A stretch of 64,000 bases of DNA. Source: Desulfovibrio mangrovi. GTDB taxonomy: Bacteria; Desulfobacterota; Desulfovibrionia; Desulfovibrionales; Desulfovibrionaceae. A model generated the notes under the pieces. The model worked only from the letters and a program-made list of their open reading frames with translations, had not been told where the DNA came from and ran no database searches. The stretch spans positions 3,224,001 to 3,288,000 of the forward strand of contig NZ_CP104208.1 in NCBI RefSeq assembly GCF_026230175.1. Direction: 5' to 3'. Of the stretch, positions 56,547 to 64,000 are shown piece after piece. The stretch's first letter is position 1; every line of letters starts with the position of its first letter. The position numbers and the translations under genes were made by a program.

Positions 56547-57919
56547 CCAGACTGCTTGTCGTTGGCGGCACGCACAGCGGATGCGGCAAGACCCTTGTCA
56601 GCCTTGCGCTTATGTCGGCCCTTGTGCGCCGTGGCCTGAGGGTGCAGTCCTTCAAGGTGGGGCCGGACTTTATCGACCCCGGGCATCATGAGCTGGTTAC
56701 CGGACGTCCGGGGCACAATCTGGACGGCTGGATGACGGACTCCGCGACCGTTCAGGATATTTTCACCCGCCATACCATTCACGCGCCAGAGGTGCCTGAT
56801 GTCGCCATCATCGAAGGTGTCATGGGGCTTCACGACGGCGCTTCGGGCAGCAGCGATGCCGGCTCCACGGCAGAGATCGCCAAATGGCTGAACGCTCCGG
56901 TACTGCTCGTTGCCGATGCGCGTTCCATGGCCCGCTCCGCAGCCGCCTTGGTGCAGGGATATGCAGCCTTTGATCCCGACCTTTCCTTTGCGGGGGTGGT
57001 GTTCAACAGGGTGGGCAGCGAAAACCATTCCTCATTGCTGGCCGAAGCCATGCAGATTTATTGTCCGGACATTCACCTTGCCGGATGCCTGCAGCGGGAT
57101 GATGCACTGGCCGTGCCCTCGCGCCATCTCGGTCTGATCACGGCGCAGGAGCATCCCTTGTCGCCGGAACGGCGGGAGGCCATGGCCGACTGGATAGAGA
57201 GCGGTATGGATATTCCCGCCTTTTTGTCCCTGTTGCCGCAGTTGCATCCCGGATTGCCCCGCATTGCTCCCAAGGTGTCTGTTCGCGCCCGCATCGGCGT
57301 GGCCCGTGATGCCGCTTTCTGTTTCTATTACTCGGACAACCTACGCCTTTTGGAAGAGGCAGGGGCCGAGTTGTGTTATTTTTCGCCCCTGACGGATGAA
57401 GCGTTGCCCGAAGGCGTGAACGGCCTCTACTTCGGAGGAGGATACCCCGAAGTGCATGCGGAGGCGTTGGCAGACAACAACGCCATGCGGCAGGCCGTTC
57501 GTCGTTTTTCCGAGAGTGGCAGCCCCGTCTATGCGGAATGTGGCGGATTCATGTATCTGATGCAGGGACTGCGCACCGCTGCGGGGACGCTGCTGCCCAT
57601 GTGCGGTTGTTTTGCCATGCAATGCCGCATGGATGTGCGCTTCCGTGCGCTCGGTTACCGCGAGATTACGACCATGGCTCCTTCCATTATGGGGGAACCG
57701 TGGACCGTGGCGCGGGGGCACGAATTCCATTACTCGCATATTATTGAAGAAGACCCCGAGGCTCTGGCCATCTATAAGCTGCGAGACCGGCGGGATTGGC
57801 GTGCCCAGTCTGAAGGATTTGTTCGCAAGAATACGCTGGGCTCGTATGTTCACCTCCACTTTGCCTCCAATCCGGGGCTGGCAACGGCATTTGTGAACGC
57901 CTGCGCCAACGCCGGATAA
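56543..57919 (+). CDS. cbiA: cobyrinic acid a,c-diamide synthase
   Basis: The 458-aa protein has an N-terminal ATP-binding BioD-like domain (RLLVVGGTHSGCGKTLVSLALMSALVRRG, FKVGPDFIDPGHHELVTGRPGHNLDGWM, EGVMGLHDGASGSSDAGSTAEIAKWL) and a C-terminal glutamine amidotransferase domain (GLYFGGGYPEVHAEALADNNAMRQAV, catalytic Cys in VYAECGGFMYL, His in HEFHYSHI). It amidates the a and c side chains of cobyrinic acid, using glutamine. It overlaps the 82-aa gene and is followed 12 bases later by cbiC. Synonyms include cobB in the aerobic pathway. Confidence 0.95.
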   Translation: MTRLLVVGGTHSGCGKTLVSLALMSALVRRGLRVQSFKVGPDFIDPGHHELVTGRPGHNLDGWMTDSATVQDIFTRHTIHAPEVPDVAIIEGVMGLHDGASGSSDAGSTAEIAKWLNAPVLLVADARSMARSAAALVQGYAAFDPDLSFAGVVFNRVGSENHSSLLAEAMQIYCPDIHLAGCLQRDDALAVPSRHLGLITAQEHPLSPERREAMADWIESGMDIPAFLSLLPQLHPGLPRIAPKVSVRARIGVARDAAFCFYYSDNLRLLEEAGAELCYFSPLTDEALPEGVNGLYFGGGYPEVHAEALADNNAMRQAVRRFSESGSPVYAECGGFMYLMQGLRTAAGTLLPMCGCFAMQCRMDVRFRALGYREITTMAPSIMGEPWTVARGHEFHYSHIIEEDPEALAIYKLRDRRDWRAQSEGFVRKNTLGSYVHLHFASNPGLATAFVNACANAG

Positions 57920-57931
57920 GGGATACCCTCT

Positions 57932-58573
57932 GTGACGACTCTGCAACCGTATTTTGCGCCGGACACCATCGAGGCGCGTTCGTTCGAGATCATCGATTCC
58001 GAAGTCCCCGAGCCCCGTCCCTTTACCGGGCACCTGTGGGAGATTGCCCGCAGGCTCATCCATACCTCGGCGGACTTTGACCTGCTGAACCATCTGACCA
58101 TTCATCCTGCTGCGGTGGCCGCAGGGCTGGCAGCTCTTCGCAGTGGCTGCACTGTGTTCACGGATACGGAAATGGCCCGTTCCGGCATTCCGCTCCGTCG
58201 CATGGAACCTTTGGGGTGCAGAGTACAGTGCCTGTTGAACAGGCCGGATGTGGTGGCGGCTGCCAAGGCCAACGGCACCACCCGCGCTCATGCCGCCATG
58301 GACGCCGTACGCGCCGAGCTTGGCGGCAGCATCATGGCCATAGGTAACGCCCCCACGGCGCTTATCCGGCTCATGGAGCATCTGGATGCGGGTGGCGAGG
58401 CCCCCGCGCTTGTCATCGGCATGCCGGTCGGCTTTGTGAACGCAGCGGAATCCAAGGAGCTGTTGGTGGGCCAGAGTGTCGTGCCCTTCATTGCCATACG
58501 CGGACGCAAGGGCGGTTCGCCCCTTGCCGCGGCTACGGTCAACGCACTGGCGGAAATTGCGCTGCGAGGCTGA
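57932..58573 (+). CDS. cbiC: precorrin-8X/cobalt-precorrin-8 methylmutase
   Basis: The 213-aa protein (GTG start 57932) has the CbiC/CobH signatures: RSFEIIDSEV, ARRLIHTSADFDLLNHL (with the active-site His), DTEMARSGIP, IGNAPTALIRL, IGMPVGFVNAAESKELL and IRGRKGGSPLAAATVNAL. It moves a methyl group from C11 to C12. The gene is coupled with cbiA. Other cobalamin genes are not in the window, so the pathway is split over the genome. A terminator follows. Confidence 0.95.
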   Translation: MTTLQPYFAPDTIEARSFEIIDSEVPEPRPFTGHLWEIARRLIHTSADFDLLNHLTIHPAAVAAGLAALRSGCTVFTDTEMARSGIPLRRMEPLGCRVQCLLNRPDVVAAAKANGTTRAHAAMDAVRAELGGSIMAIGNAPTALIRLMEHLDAGGEAPALVIGMPVGFVNAAESKELLVGQSVVPFIAIRGRKGGSPLAAATVNALAEIALRG

Positions 58574-58617
58574 GCATGTGTCTGAACGCTGCCGACCATT
58601 GTGCAGCGAGAGTAACC

Positions 58618-58655
58618 AAAAAAACAGAACGGCCCTTACGGGCCGTTCGTTTTTT
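58618..58655 (+). terminator. rho-independent terminator after cbiC
   Basis: Nine-base arms GAACGGCCC and GGGCCGTTC around a 4-base loop are flanked by an A-run and followed by GTTTTTT. Confidence 0.9.
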
Positions 58656-58732
58656 CCGGCGGGGGCACCGGAAGTTAGGGAGTTCCGGATTTGAGGAGAT
58701 GAACTTTCGAAATTTCGGGGCTTCCACCCGCG

Positions 58733-58759
58733 GGGTGGGGGGCCGTGGCCCCGCCACCC
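58733..58759. repeat. GC-rich inverted repeat (REP-like hairpin)
   Basis: GGGTGGGGGGCC and GGCCCC-G-CCACCC form a long hairpin with a GT loop and one bulge, in otherwise ordinary intergenic DNA. It resembles small palindromic intergenic repeats (REP-like). No second copy was seen in this window. Confidence 0.5.
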
Positions 58760-58809
58760 GGACGCGTTGAGGAGATGGGGGTGTGTGGTTCAGGAGGTTC
58801 CAATGCGTA

Positions 58810-59004
58810 TTACTGAGTATGTGTGGGGTGTTCAGCGTTCGGGGTGAGGTGGCGGCCGGTTTCAAGCCACCACCTCATGAGGAGTCGAACAGATTGCCGT
58901 TGGGTCTCGGGTGAGTTGGCAATGCGGTTCTGTATATAGTCAATCATGGCAGTCACTTCATGATTGGTGCAAGGGGATTGGGTATATGATGAATTGCGTT
59001 GCAT
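58810..59004 (-). CDS. possible small protein, 64 aa
   Basis: An ATG at 59004 has GGAGCACAT directly upstream. The predicted protein ends in MIDYIQNRIANSPETQRQSVRLLMRWWLETG and is not similar to anything I recognise. Base composition is more AT-rich than neighbours. It may be spurious. Confidence 0.35.
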   Translation of the reverse strand: MQRNSSYTQSPCTNHEVTAMIDYIQNRIANSPETQRQSVRLLMRWWLETGRHLTPNAEHPTHTQ

Positions 59005-59180
59005 ATGTGCTCCGTTGTTGTGTGCTATAGAGCATGGACCGTGCCAAGTGCTGAAAGTGAATAAAAACAGCTGGTAATGTGTTTTGGCTGTTGTAGGGTT
59101 GTGCAATTGGTCGTGCAAAGAGTTGCGCATGTAGTGAAAATGCTTGCACCATTGCATTAACTACGGGCGGTTGCACAGGC

Positions 59181-59270
59181 CTGTTCCGGCCTGCTTCGAC
59201 CTGCTTTGATCTGTTGCGACTCTTTACGATCGGTTGTGATCAGTCGTAGCCGGCTGCGACAGGTTGCCTC
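59181..59270. repeat. degenerate 10-bp tandem repeat upstream of the MnmM-like gene
   Basis: Nine consecutive decamers (for example CTGTTCCGGC, CTGCTTCGAC, CTGCTTTGAT, CTGTTGCGAC, CGGTTGTGAT, CGGCTGCGAC) follow a loose consensus CTGYTKCGAY. The period equals one helical turn. The block ends 49 bases before the downstream start. Biological role unknown. Confidence 0.6.
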
Positions 59271-59319
59271 GCCGCGTGCCATGGCGTAGGAAGCCTGCAT
59301 GTACAGTGAAGGAAAATGG

Positions 59320-59928
59320 ATGAGACCGGCGATACTTGCTCCCATACTGGATTTGACCAAGCAATTCGTGCAGCAGGCCATGGCGCTAGAGGTTGACGGA
59401 GAGGCGGCTCAAGCTGCCGTCGCCGTGGACGGCACCGTGGGCAACGGTCACGATACCTTGTTTCTGGCGGAGCTGGCCGGACCGGAGGGGCATGTATACG
59501 GTTTTGACGTGCAGGCTTCCGCATTGTCCAATGCGCGTGAGCGCCTTGCCTCTGCAGGGGTTGAAGAGCGCGTCACGCTGTTTCACGCCGGACATGAAGA
59601 GGCCCGCCTGCTGATTCCGGCCCCCATGCACGGGCAGGTGCGCGTGGCCATGTTCAATCTTGGCTATCTGCCCGGAGGCGACAAGACCATCGTCACACAG
59701 CCGGAGGCGACAATTACCGCGCTGGAATCCGTGTTTGCCATGCTGCGTCCTCACGGCATCATCACCGTGCACGTTTATACCGGACATGCGGGCGGGGCGA
59801 ATGAAGGGGAAATCGTGCTGCAATGGGCATCTTCACTGCCATGGAATAGCTGCCGCGTTGCACGTTATGATTTTTGTAACAAGGCTCGGAACGGCGAGGC
59901 GTTGCTCGTCATTGAACGCCTCACCTGA
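59320..59928 (+). CDS. MnmM/YtqB-like class I SAM methyltransferase
   Basis: The start at 59320 (MRPAILAPILDLTKQFV) is preferred because GAAGGA lies 6 bases upstream; a start 21 bases earlier is possible. The 202-aa protein has the SAM motif VDGTVGNGHDTLFLAELAG, the acidic motif II GFDVQ and the catalytic/substrate motif FNLGYLPGGDK, which is typical of the YtqB (rRNA_methylase-like) family. In Bacillus subtilis and relatives YtqB/MnmM methylates the aminomethyl group of mnm5U34 in tRNA. Its function here is inferred from that similarity. Confidence 0.8.
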   Translation: MRPAILAPILDLTKQFVQQAMALEVDGEAAQAAVAVDGTVGNGHDTLFLAELAGPEGHVYGFDVQASALSNARERLASAGVEERVTLFHAGHEEARLLIPAPMHGQVRVAMFNLGYLPGGDKTIVTQPEATITALESVFAMLRPHGIITVHVYTGHAGGANEGEIVLQWASSLPWNSCRVARYDFCNKARNGEALLVIERLT

Positions 59929-60024
59929 TTGGCGGCGCGTGTTGACATACATGCCATAAAGCCGGCACATTTCCGGCTTTCACGGTATGCATTGCCGTTA
60001 CCAGTTTCACGCAGGAGACAGCGG

Positions 60025-60294
60025 ATGAGCTCTGAGAAGGTATGGCCCGATATCACTGACGACGATCTATGGCTTGCCGTGCAGGCCGACATTGAGGCCC
60101 AGTATCCGGGTCGGTTTACGATGGAGTATGTGCGCGACGCCTTTGAGCGCACCTGCGATAAGTATGATGACTACGTGCCTCTGGACCGGTTCATGAAAAA
60201 AGTGCGCATGGTCTGTCTGTGGGAGCGCCCGCTTGTTCCCCACAAGATTCTGTTTCCGGAGGATTTTCCGGATGATGAGCAGGAACAGTCCTAG
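60025..60294 (+). CDS. conserved hypothetical protein, 89 aa
   Basis: The start is ATG 60025 with CAGGAG 7 bases upstream. The protein reads MSSEKVWPDITDDDLWLAVQADIEAQYPGRFTMEYVRDAFERTC and continues with an acidic tail. It is probably a helical soluble protein; I do not recognise a family. A terminator follows directly, so it is transcribed alone. It lies between the MnmM-like and radical SAM genes without clear link to either. Confidence 0.7.
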   Translation: MSSEKVWPDITDDDLWLAVQADIEAQYPGRFTMEYVRDAFERTCDKYDDYVPLDRFMKKVRMVCLWERPLVPHKILFPEDFPDDEQEQS

Positions 60295-60314
60295 GTTTCT
60301 TACCTTGTTCACAT

Positions 60315-60337
60315 GACCGCCTTCGGGCGGTCTTTTT
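60315..60337 (+). terminator. rho-independent terminator
   Basis: GACCGCC and GGCGGTC around the stable loop TTCG are followed by TTTTT. Confidence 0.92.
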
Positions 60338-60495
60338 GTGTGCTGTTCCACGTATCAGCGGAATGAATGAATCCTGTCCGCATTCATAGAGAGGATAAAT
60401 GCTCTGGATAATCGGCAGGCTCTCGGTATAGTGTGGGCGGCATGCCGGAGGCGCAACGCCTTGCCCCGGCAGGAAGATACAGGAACGGAGGCATA

Positions 60496-61407
60496 ATGAT
60501 TCAGGCCAGATCTCAGGCATGGCAGTGCACACCTGCGGGAGAGCCCCGCGGATTCATCGAACCGGAAACTTTGCGGGAATTGTGGTTTCATACCGGCACC
60601 AACTGCAACCTTTCGTGTTCCTTCTGTCTTGAAGGGGCAGGACCGGGCGTTGCGCGGCTGGATGAAATGACGTTGGAAGACGCTGCGCCGTATATGGAAA
60701 CGGCCGTGCGACTGGGCGTGGGGCGTTTCTGCTTCACCGGCGGAGAACCCTTCATGGCTTCAGGCTTTCCGGCAATGCTGGAGTATGCGGCCAGCCTGCG
60801 CCCGTGTCTGGTGCTGACCAATGCCACCCGTCCCCTTTCCGGCGCTCTCGGTTCCATTGCCCACCTGGCCCATGGCCGCAATGCTGTGTCCTTCCGTGTC
60901 AGCCTTGATCATCCCGATCCGGAGCGTCATGATGCCGCGCGCGGCAAGGGCAGCTTCGACAGAGCCCTTCGCGGGCTTTCTGCCCTGTATACGCTGGGCT
61001 TTGGCGTTTCGGTTGCCCGTCATGCCGACAAGGAAGAAGACGCCGCGGCAGTATCCCGCCGGTATGCCGCGCTGTTCCGGAAGGCTGGTTTGCCTGAGAA
61101 CCTGACCCTTGTGGCTTTCCCCGATCTGGGGCGTCCGGAAACGTCTCCCGAAGTTCCCCAGATCTCCGCCGACTGCATGACCCGCTACCACACGGCGGAA
61201 AGCCGTTCCCGCTTCATGTGCGCCTTCAGCAAGATGATGGTGAAGCGCAATGGCGAGATGCAGGTGCTGCCCTGCACGCTGGTGGACGATGACGCTGAGT
61301 ATTATTTCGGAAACGACCTTGAGGCAGTCATGCGTGAGCCTGTGAGTCTGCGACATCACCGCTGCTTCAGTTGTTTTGCCTTTGGCGCATCCTGCAGCGA
61401 ATCCTGA
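60496..61407 (+). CDS. radical SAM enzyme of unknown function
   Basis: The start is ATG 60496 with GGAGG 4 bases upstream. The 303-aa protein has the radical SAM cluster motif CNLSCSFC (CxxxCxxC) near residue 37, followed by the GGEP-like motif FTGGEPFMASG. The C-terminus has further Cys (CAFSKMMVKRNGEMQVLPCTL and CFSCFAFGASCSES), compatible with a SPASM- or twitch-type auxiliary cluster. SPASM enzymes often modify peptides, but no obvious peptide gene adjoins. It is monocistronic with a terminator. The substrate is unknown. Confidence 0.85.
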   Translation: MIQARSQAWQCTPAGEPRGFIEPETLRELWFHTGTNCNLSCSFCLEGAGPGVARLDEMTLEDAAPYMETAVRLGVGRFCFTGGEPFMASGFPAMLEYAASLRPCLVLTNATRPLSGALGSIAHLAHGRNAVSFRVSLDHPDPERHDAARGKGSFDRALRGLSALYTLGFGVSVARHADKEEDAAAVSRRYAALFRKAGLPENLTLVAFPDLGRPETSPEVPQISADCMTRYHTAESRSRFMCAFSKMMVKRNGEMQVLPCTLVDDDAEYYFGNDLEAVMREPVSLRHHRCFSCFAFGASCSES

Positions 61408-61445
61408 TCCTGCCGCTCTGTCCTGCTCTGCACAGCATCTTCACG

Positions 61446-61480
61446 GCTTCCGGAGGGTACCCCCCTTCGGAAGCTTTTTT
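61446..61480 (+). terminator. rho-independent terminator after the radical SAM gene
   Basis: GCTTCCGGAGGG and CCCTTCGGAAGC (one G-T pair) around a short loop are followed by TTTTTT. Confidence 0.88.
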
Positions 61481-61664
61481 ATGCAGCCTGTCAGGGGAGG
61501 GACGGATGTACCATTTGCGCAACGTCGTTCGTATGCTGCATCGATTTGCATGGGGGATGCGTGGTGCATTACCGGAGGGGTTCCTTTCACCTCTCGGGCA
61601 TGATAGGAGTTAGGTAACCTGTGAATTCCTTTGCCCGGCTTTCCAATATGCCACGGAGGTGCTC

Positions 61665-62759
61665 ATGTCCCGATTTGCCCTGCCCATGTACCGGCATCCT
61701 GACTTTTCTGTTCCCGAGCTGCGCGATGCGCCGGTCGCGCGTTTTGAACCGTGCCAGCGCGACGGCGTGGCTCCGGCCGACTATCACGCCACGGCCATCT
61801 ATCCGGAGTATGTGCAGACCGCCAGAGGGAAGTGGATACTGCTCAGGCATTCCCGCATGGACTGCGTCATCCGCAAGGTGAACGATACGCTGGAGGTGGT
61901 GGAGTTCCGACGTCTCAAGGTGGGCGATCTTGTGGCTGTTGGGCGTCGGGAGAATGGGGAAGACGGCATCTACGTGCACACCACCGGTTTTGCCAGCGGT
62001 GGCGGGGAATCGTGCGAGACGTTCGCTTTTCGTACCTCCACGAGCAGGGAAACGTCTTTCTCCATAGATTATGATACGCTGTACGATATTCTGCGCCACG
62101 ACAGGGAAAACGGATTCATTCTCTGGGTGGGCGGCCCTGCGGTGATTTTTGATTCCGACGCGCGCAAGGCTTTTGCCTCGCTTGTGGACAAGGGGTACGT
62201 GCACGGACTGTTGGCAGGCAATGCGCTGGCTACCCATGATCTTGAAGGTGCGCTGTATGAGACCGCGTTGGGGCAGGGCATCTATTCCAAGAAGCAGGCA
62301 AGCATGGGGCATTATCACCATCTGGATGCCATAAACGCCATCAAGGGCTACGGCTCCATAGAGCAGGCCGTGCATCAGGGCGGCGTGCGCGATGGCGTGA
62401 TGCGCGCCGTGGTGGAGAACAAGGTGGATTACGTGCTTGCCGGGTCCATACGCGACGATGGCCCCCTTCCCGGCGTGGTGGGTGACGTGTACGCCGCGCA
62501 GGATTGCATGCGTGCGCTGGCCCGCAAGGCCACAACGGTCATTGCCATGGCCACGCAGCTGCACACCATTGCCACCGGCAACATGACGCCTTCCTATCAG
62601 GTGCTGGAAGACGGCAGCGTACGCCCCGTCTATTTCTTCATTGTGGACATGTCCGAATTTGCGGCGGGCAAGCTGGCGGATCGCGGTTCGCTGACCGCCC
62701 ATGCCATTCTGACCAACGTGCAGGACTTCATCGTGAACCTGAACAGGGCGTTGGACTGA
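61665..62759 (+). CDS. archaeal-type ornithine cyclodeaminase-like protein (TIGR00300/LOR-SDH family)
   Basis: The start is ATG 61665 with GGAGG upstream; the protein has 364 aa. The conserved stretches are FILWVGGPAVIFDSDARKAF, VHGLLAGNALATHDLEGALYETALG, GHYHHLDAINAIKGYGSIEQAV and YVLAGSIRDDGPLPGVVGDVYAAQDCM, then IAMATQLHTIATGNM and DMSEFAAGKLADRGS. These match the family of archaeal ornithine cyclodeaminases, which is not related to the mu-crystallin type and is also found as the C-terminal half of cyanobacterial AgrE. It may convert ornithine to proline plus ammonia. Substrate inferred from family. Confidence 0.82.
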   Translation: MSRFALPMYRHPDFSVPELRDAPVARFEPCQRDGVAPADYHATAIYPEYVQTARGKWILLRHSRMDCVIRKVNDTLEVVEFRRLKVGDLVAVGRRENGEDGIYVHTTGFASGGGESCETFAFRTSTSRETSFSIDYDTLYDILRHDRENGFILWVGGPAVIFDSDARKAFASLVDKGYVHGLLAGNALATHDLEGALYETALGQGIYSKKQASMGHYHHLDAINAIKGYGSIEQAVHQGGVRDGVMRAVVENKVDYVLAGSIRDDGPLPGVVGDVYAAQDCMRALARKATTVIAMATQLHTIATGNMTPSYQVLEDGSVRPVYFFIVDMSEFAAGKLADRGSLTAHAILTNVQDFIVNLNRALD

Positions 62760-62783
62760 GAGCGCGGCGTTTTCGCATGACGC

Positions 62784-62822
62784 AAAAAAGGGCGGAGTCT
62801 TTCGACTCCGCCCTTATCTTTT
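62784..62822. terminator. bidirectional terminator between the cyclodeaminase-like gene and cheV
   Basis: Twelve-base arms AAGGGCGGAGTC and GACTCCGCCCTT around TTTC are flanked by AAAAAA on the left and ATCTTTT on the right. It works best for the minus-strand cheV. Confidence 0.9.
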
Positions 62823-62825
62823 CCG

Positions 62826-63773
62826 TTATTCCTGCTGGGCGGCCTGTATCAGTGCCAGTGCCCGCTGCGCAAGGTGCGTGACCTCGGGTTTGGAAACCTG
62901 ATCATCTGCGCCCACGGCATCGCCCTTGTGGCGCAGCTTGTCGGTGATGAGCGATGAGAACAGGATGACCGGCAATTTTTTGAGATGCGGATCTTCCTTG
63001 ATGCGTTTGCAGAGGTTGTGGCCGTCCATGCTGGGCATTTCGATGTCCGAAACCATGACCTGCACGAAGTCGGTAATGCTGCGGCCTTCTGCTTCCGCCT
63101 TGGCTTTGAGTTCGGAAATCCTGTCCCATGCCTCGCGGCCGTTGGTCATGGCTTCCACGTCAAAGTTGGCTTTTTCCATCAGGTCGCGCAGCATCTCGCG
63201 GATGAGGCCGGAGTCGTCCGCAATGATGGCGCGGTAGCGCGCATTGGCGGACCAGTCGATGGCTTCGTCAAGGCGCAGGCCGAGTGCGGGGTTCAAGTCA
63301 GCCACGATCTTTTCGAGGTCGAGCAGGAAGATGATGCGCTTGTCGATCTTCACCACGCCGGTGATGGAGTAGTTGCTGAGCGAGGCCACGTACTTGTTCG
63401 GGGGTTCCACTTCCTCCCAGCTGATGCGGTGGATGCGGTTGACGCCCGAAACAAGAAAGGCGGTGCAGACGTTGTTGAACTCCGTGACGATAACCTTGGG
63501 TGGTTCCACCTCGCCCCGGTTCTTGTTCAGCCATTTGGAAAGATCCACCAGCGGAATGATGTGGTTACGCAGGTTGAAGGCGCCAAGCACGCTTTTGTGC
63601 TGTCCTTCCGGCAGTTCGGTTACGGAGGGCATGCGGATGATTTCCAGTACCTTGGCCACGTTCACGCCGTAGTACCCGCGATAGGTTTCGTTGCCGACCT
63701 CAACCTCATCAAGGAAGAACTCGACTATTTCCAGTTCATTCGTGCCGGATTCCAGCAGAATGTTCGTCTGCAT
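62826..63773 (-). CDS. cheV: CheV chemotaxis coupling protein (CheW-receiver fusion)
   Basis: The 315-aa protein has an N-terminal CheW domain (about 20-165; YYGVNVAKVLEIIRMPSVTELPEGQHKSVLGAFNLRNHIIPLVDLSKWL) and a C-terminal receiver (about 185-310; IIADDSGLIREMLRDLM, phosphoacceptor Asp in VMVSDIEMPSMDG, Lys in QVSKPE). It links receptors to CheA and can be phosphorylated. It belongs to the motility-related theme of the window (two receptors, CheX, HEAT-receiver). It is transcribed toward the terminator with the ispH fragment further upstream. Confidence 0.95.
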   Translation of the reverse strand: MQTNILLESGTNELEIVEFFLDEVEVGNETYRGYYGVNVAKVLEIIRMPSVTELPEGQHKSVLGAFNLRNHIIPLVDLSKWLNKNRGEVEPPKVIVTEFNNVCTAFLVSGVNRIHRISWEEVEPPNKYVASLSNYSITGVVKIDKRIIFLLDLEKIVADLNPALGLRLDEAIDWSANARYRAIIADDSGLIREMLRDLMEKANFDVEAMTNGREAWDRISELKAKAEAEGRSITDFVQVMVSDIEMPSMDGHNLCKRIKEDPHLKKLPVILFSSLITDKLRHKGDAVGADDQVSKPEVTHLAQRALALIQAAQQE

Positions 63774-63870
63774 ATTCCCTCCCGTACCCTGAGATCAATG
63801 TGTCAAAACGGTTGTTACGGATTGCTCCGGTTGTGTCATCGACGTCGGATGCTTGTACGCCGTACTGTAA

Positions 63871-64000
63871 CTATAGTGCTTCCAGCTTTTTTTGCATAGC
63901 GTCAATTATGTGTTTTGGGGTGGAAGCTCCGGCCGTGAGGCCCACAACCTTGGCTCCCTTGAGCTGTTCGGGATCGAGTTCTTCCGGCGTTTCCACATGC
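63871..64000 (-). CDS. ispH: 4-hydroxy-3-methylbut-2-enyl diphosphate reductase IspH (C-terminal end, cut by window edge)
   Basis: Only the last 42 codons plus stop are in the window: HVETPEELDPEQLKGAKVVG, then LTAGASTPKHIIDAMQKKLEAL. The motif ETPEEL...VGLTAGASTP..II is the conserved C-terminus of IspH (LytB), with SxxP and the last active-site Ser. IspH makes isopentenyl and dimethylallyl diphosphates. The start lies beyond position 64000. The 97-base gap to cheV shows no special signal. Confidence 0.9.
   Translation of the reverse strand, partial: HVETPEELDPEQLKGAKVVGLTAGASTPKHIIDAMQKKLEAL

Overview
The window looks like a chromosomal segment from a lactate-oxidising, sulfate-reducing Desulfovibrio-type bacterium (Desulfovibrionales). 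The evidence is the gene content: a lactate-to-acetate gene block in the Desulfovibrio order (single-chain pyruvate:ferredoxin oxidoreductase, lactate permease, FAD lactate dehydrogenase with Fe-S partner, pta, ackA) next to a sigma-54 two-component system; an Rnf complex preceded by a decaheme cytochrome c; a small [4Fe-4S] ferredoxin; and many chemotaxis and c-di-GMP genes. There is no phage, IS element, CRISPR array or rRNA operon.

Layout. 1-2.1 kb: an alkaline-phosphatase-superfamily protein (cut by the window edge), a small conserved protein and tRNA-Leu(UAA). 2.26-9.18 kb (minus): a tightly coupled pseudaminic-acid operon, pseB-pseC-pseF-pseG-formyltransferase-PIG-L deacetylase-second formyltransferase-pseI. 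It has no pseH acetyltransferase. 9.7-12.6 kb (minus): a HEAT-repeat/receiver fusion with CheX, then a TPR protein and a DUF2325 protein behind a Fur-like box. 12.8-14.6 kb (plus): DUF1007 and a NicO-type metal transporter. 14.6-18.1 kb: ferredoxin, TPR protein and an orphan TRAP transporter pair. 18.2-22.3 kb (minus): two paralogous chemoreceptors, the first with a sigma-28-type promoter.

22.4-41.0 kb (minus) is the metabolic core. A hybrid sensor kinase and an NtrC-type regulator precede por, lldP, dld, its Fe-S partner, pta, ackA and a DRTGG protein. Upstream of por lie a sigma-54-type promoter and two 18-bp inverted repeats whose centres are 105 bp apart. Hairpins, several of them terminator-like, sit between most of the gene pairs. 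Lactate is imported, oxidised to pyruvate, cleaved to acetyl-CoA with reduction of ferredoxin, and converted to acetate with ATP formation.

41.1-44 kb holds small genes and an HDOD protein. 44.2-51.0 kb (minus) encodes cytochrome-rnfCDGEAB-apbE, which would couple ferredoxin oxidation to ion pumping. 51.4-54.4 kb encodes a PAS-GGDEF-EAL protein. The right end carries a MucR-like regulator beside a long AT-rich gap, cobalamin genes (cobB/cbiA, cbiC), an MnmM-like methyltransferase behind an unusual 10-bp tandem repeat, a radical SAM enzyme, an archaeal-type ornithine-cyclodeaminase-like protein, cheV and the 3' end of ispH.

The most unusual system is the pseudaminic-acid operon, which appears rewired for N-formylation. 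The best regulatory finding is the paired-site sigma-54 control region of the lactate operon, combined with the hairpins that punctuate it.
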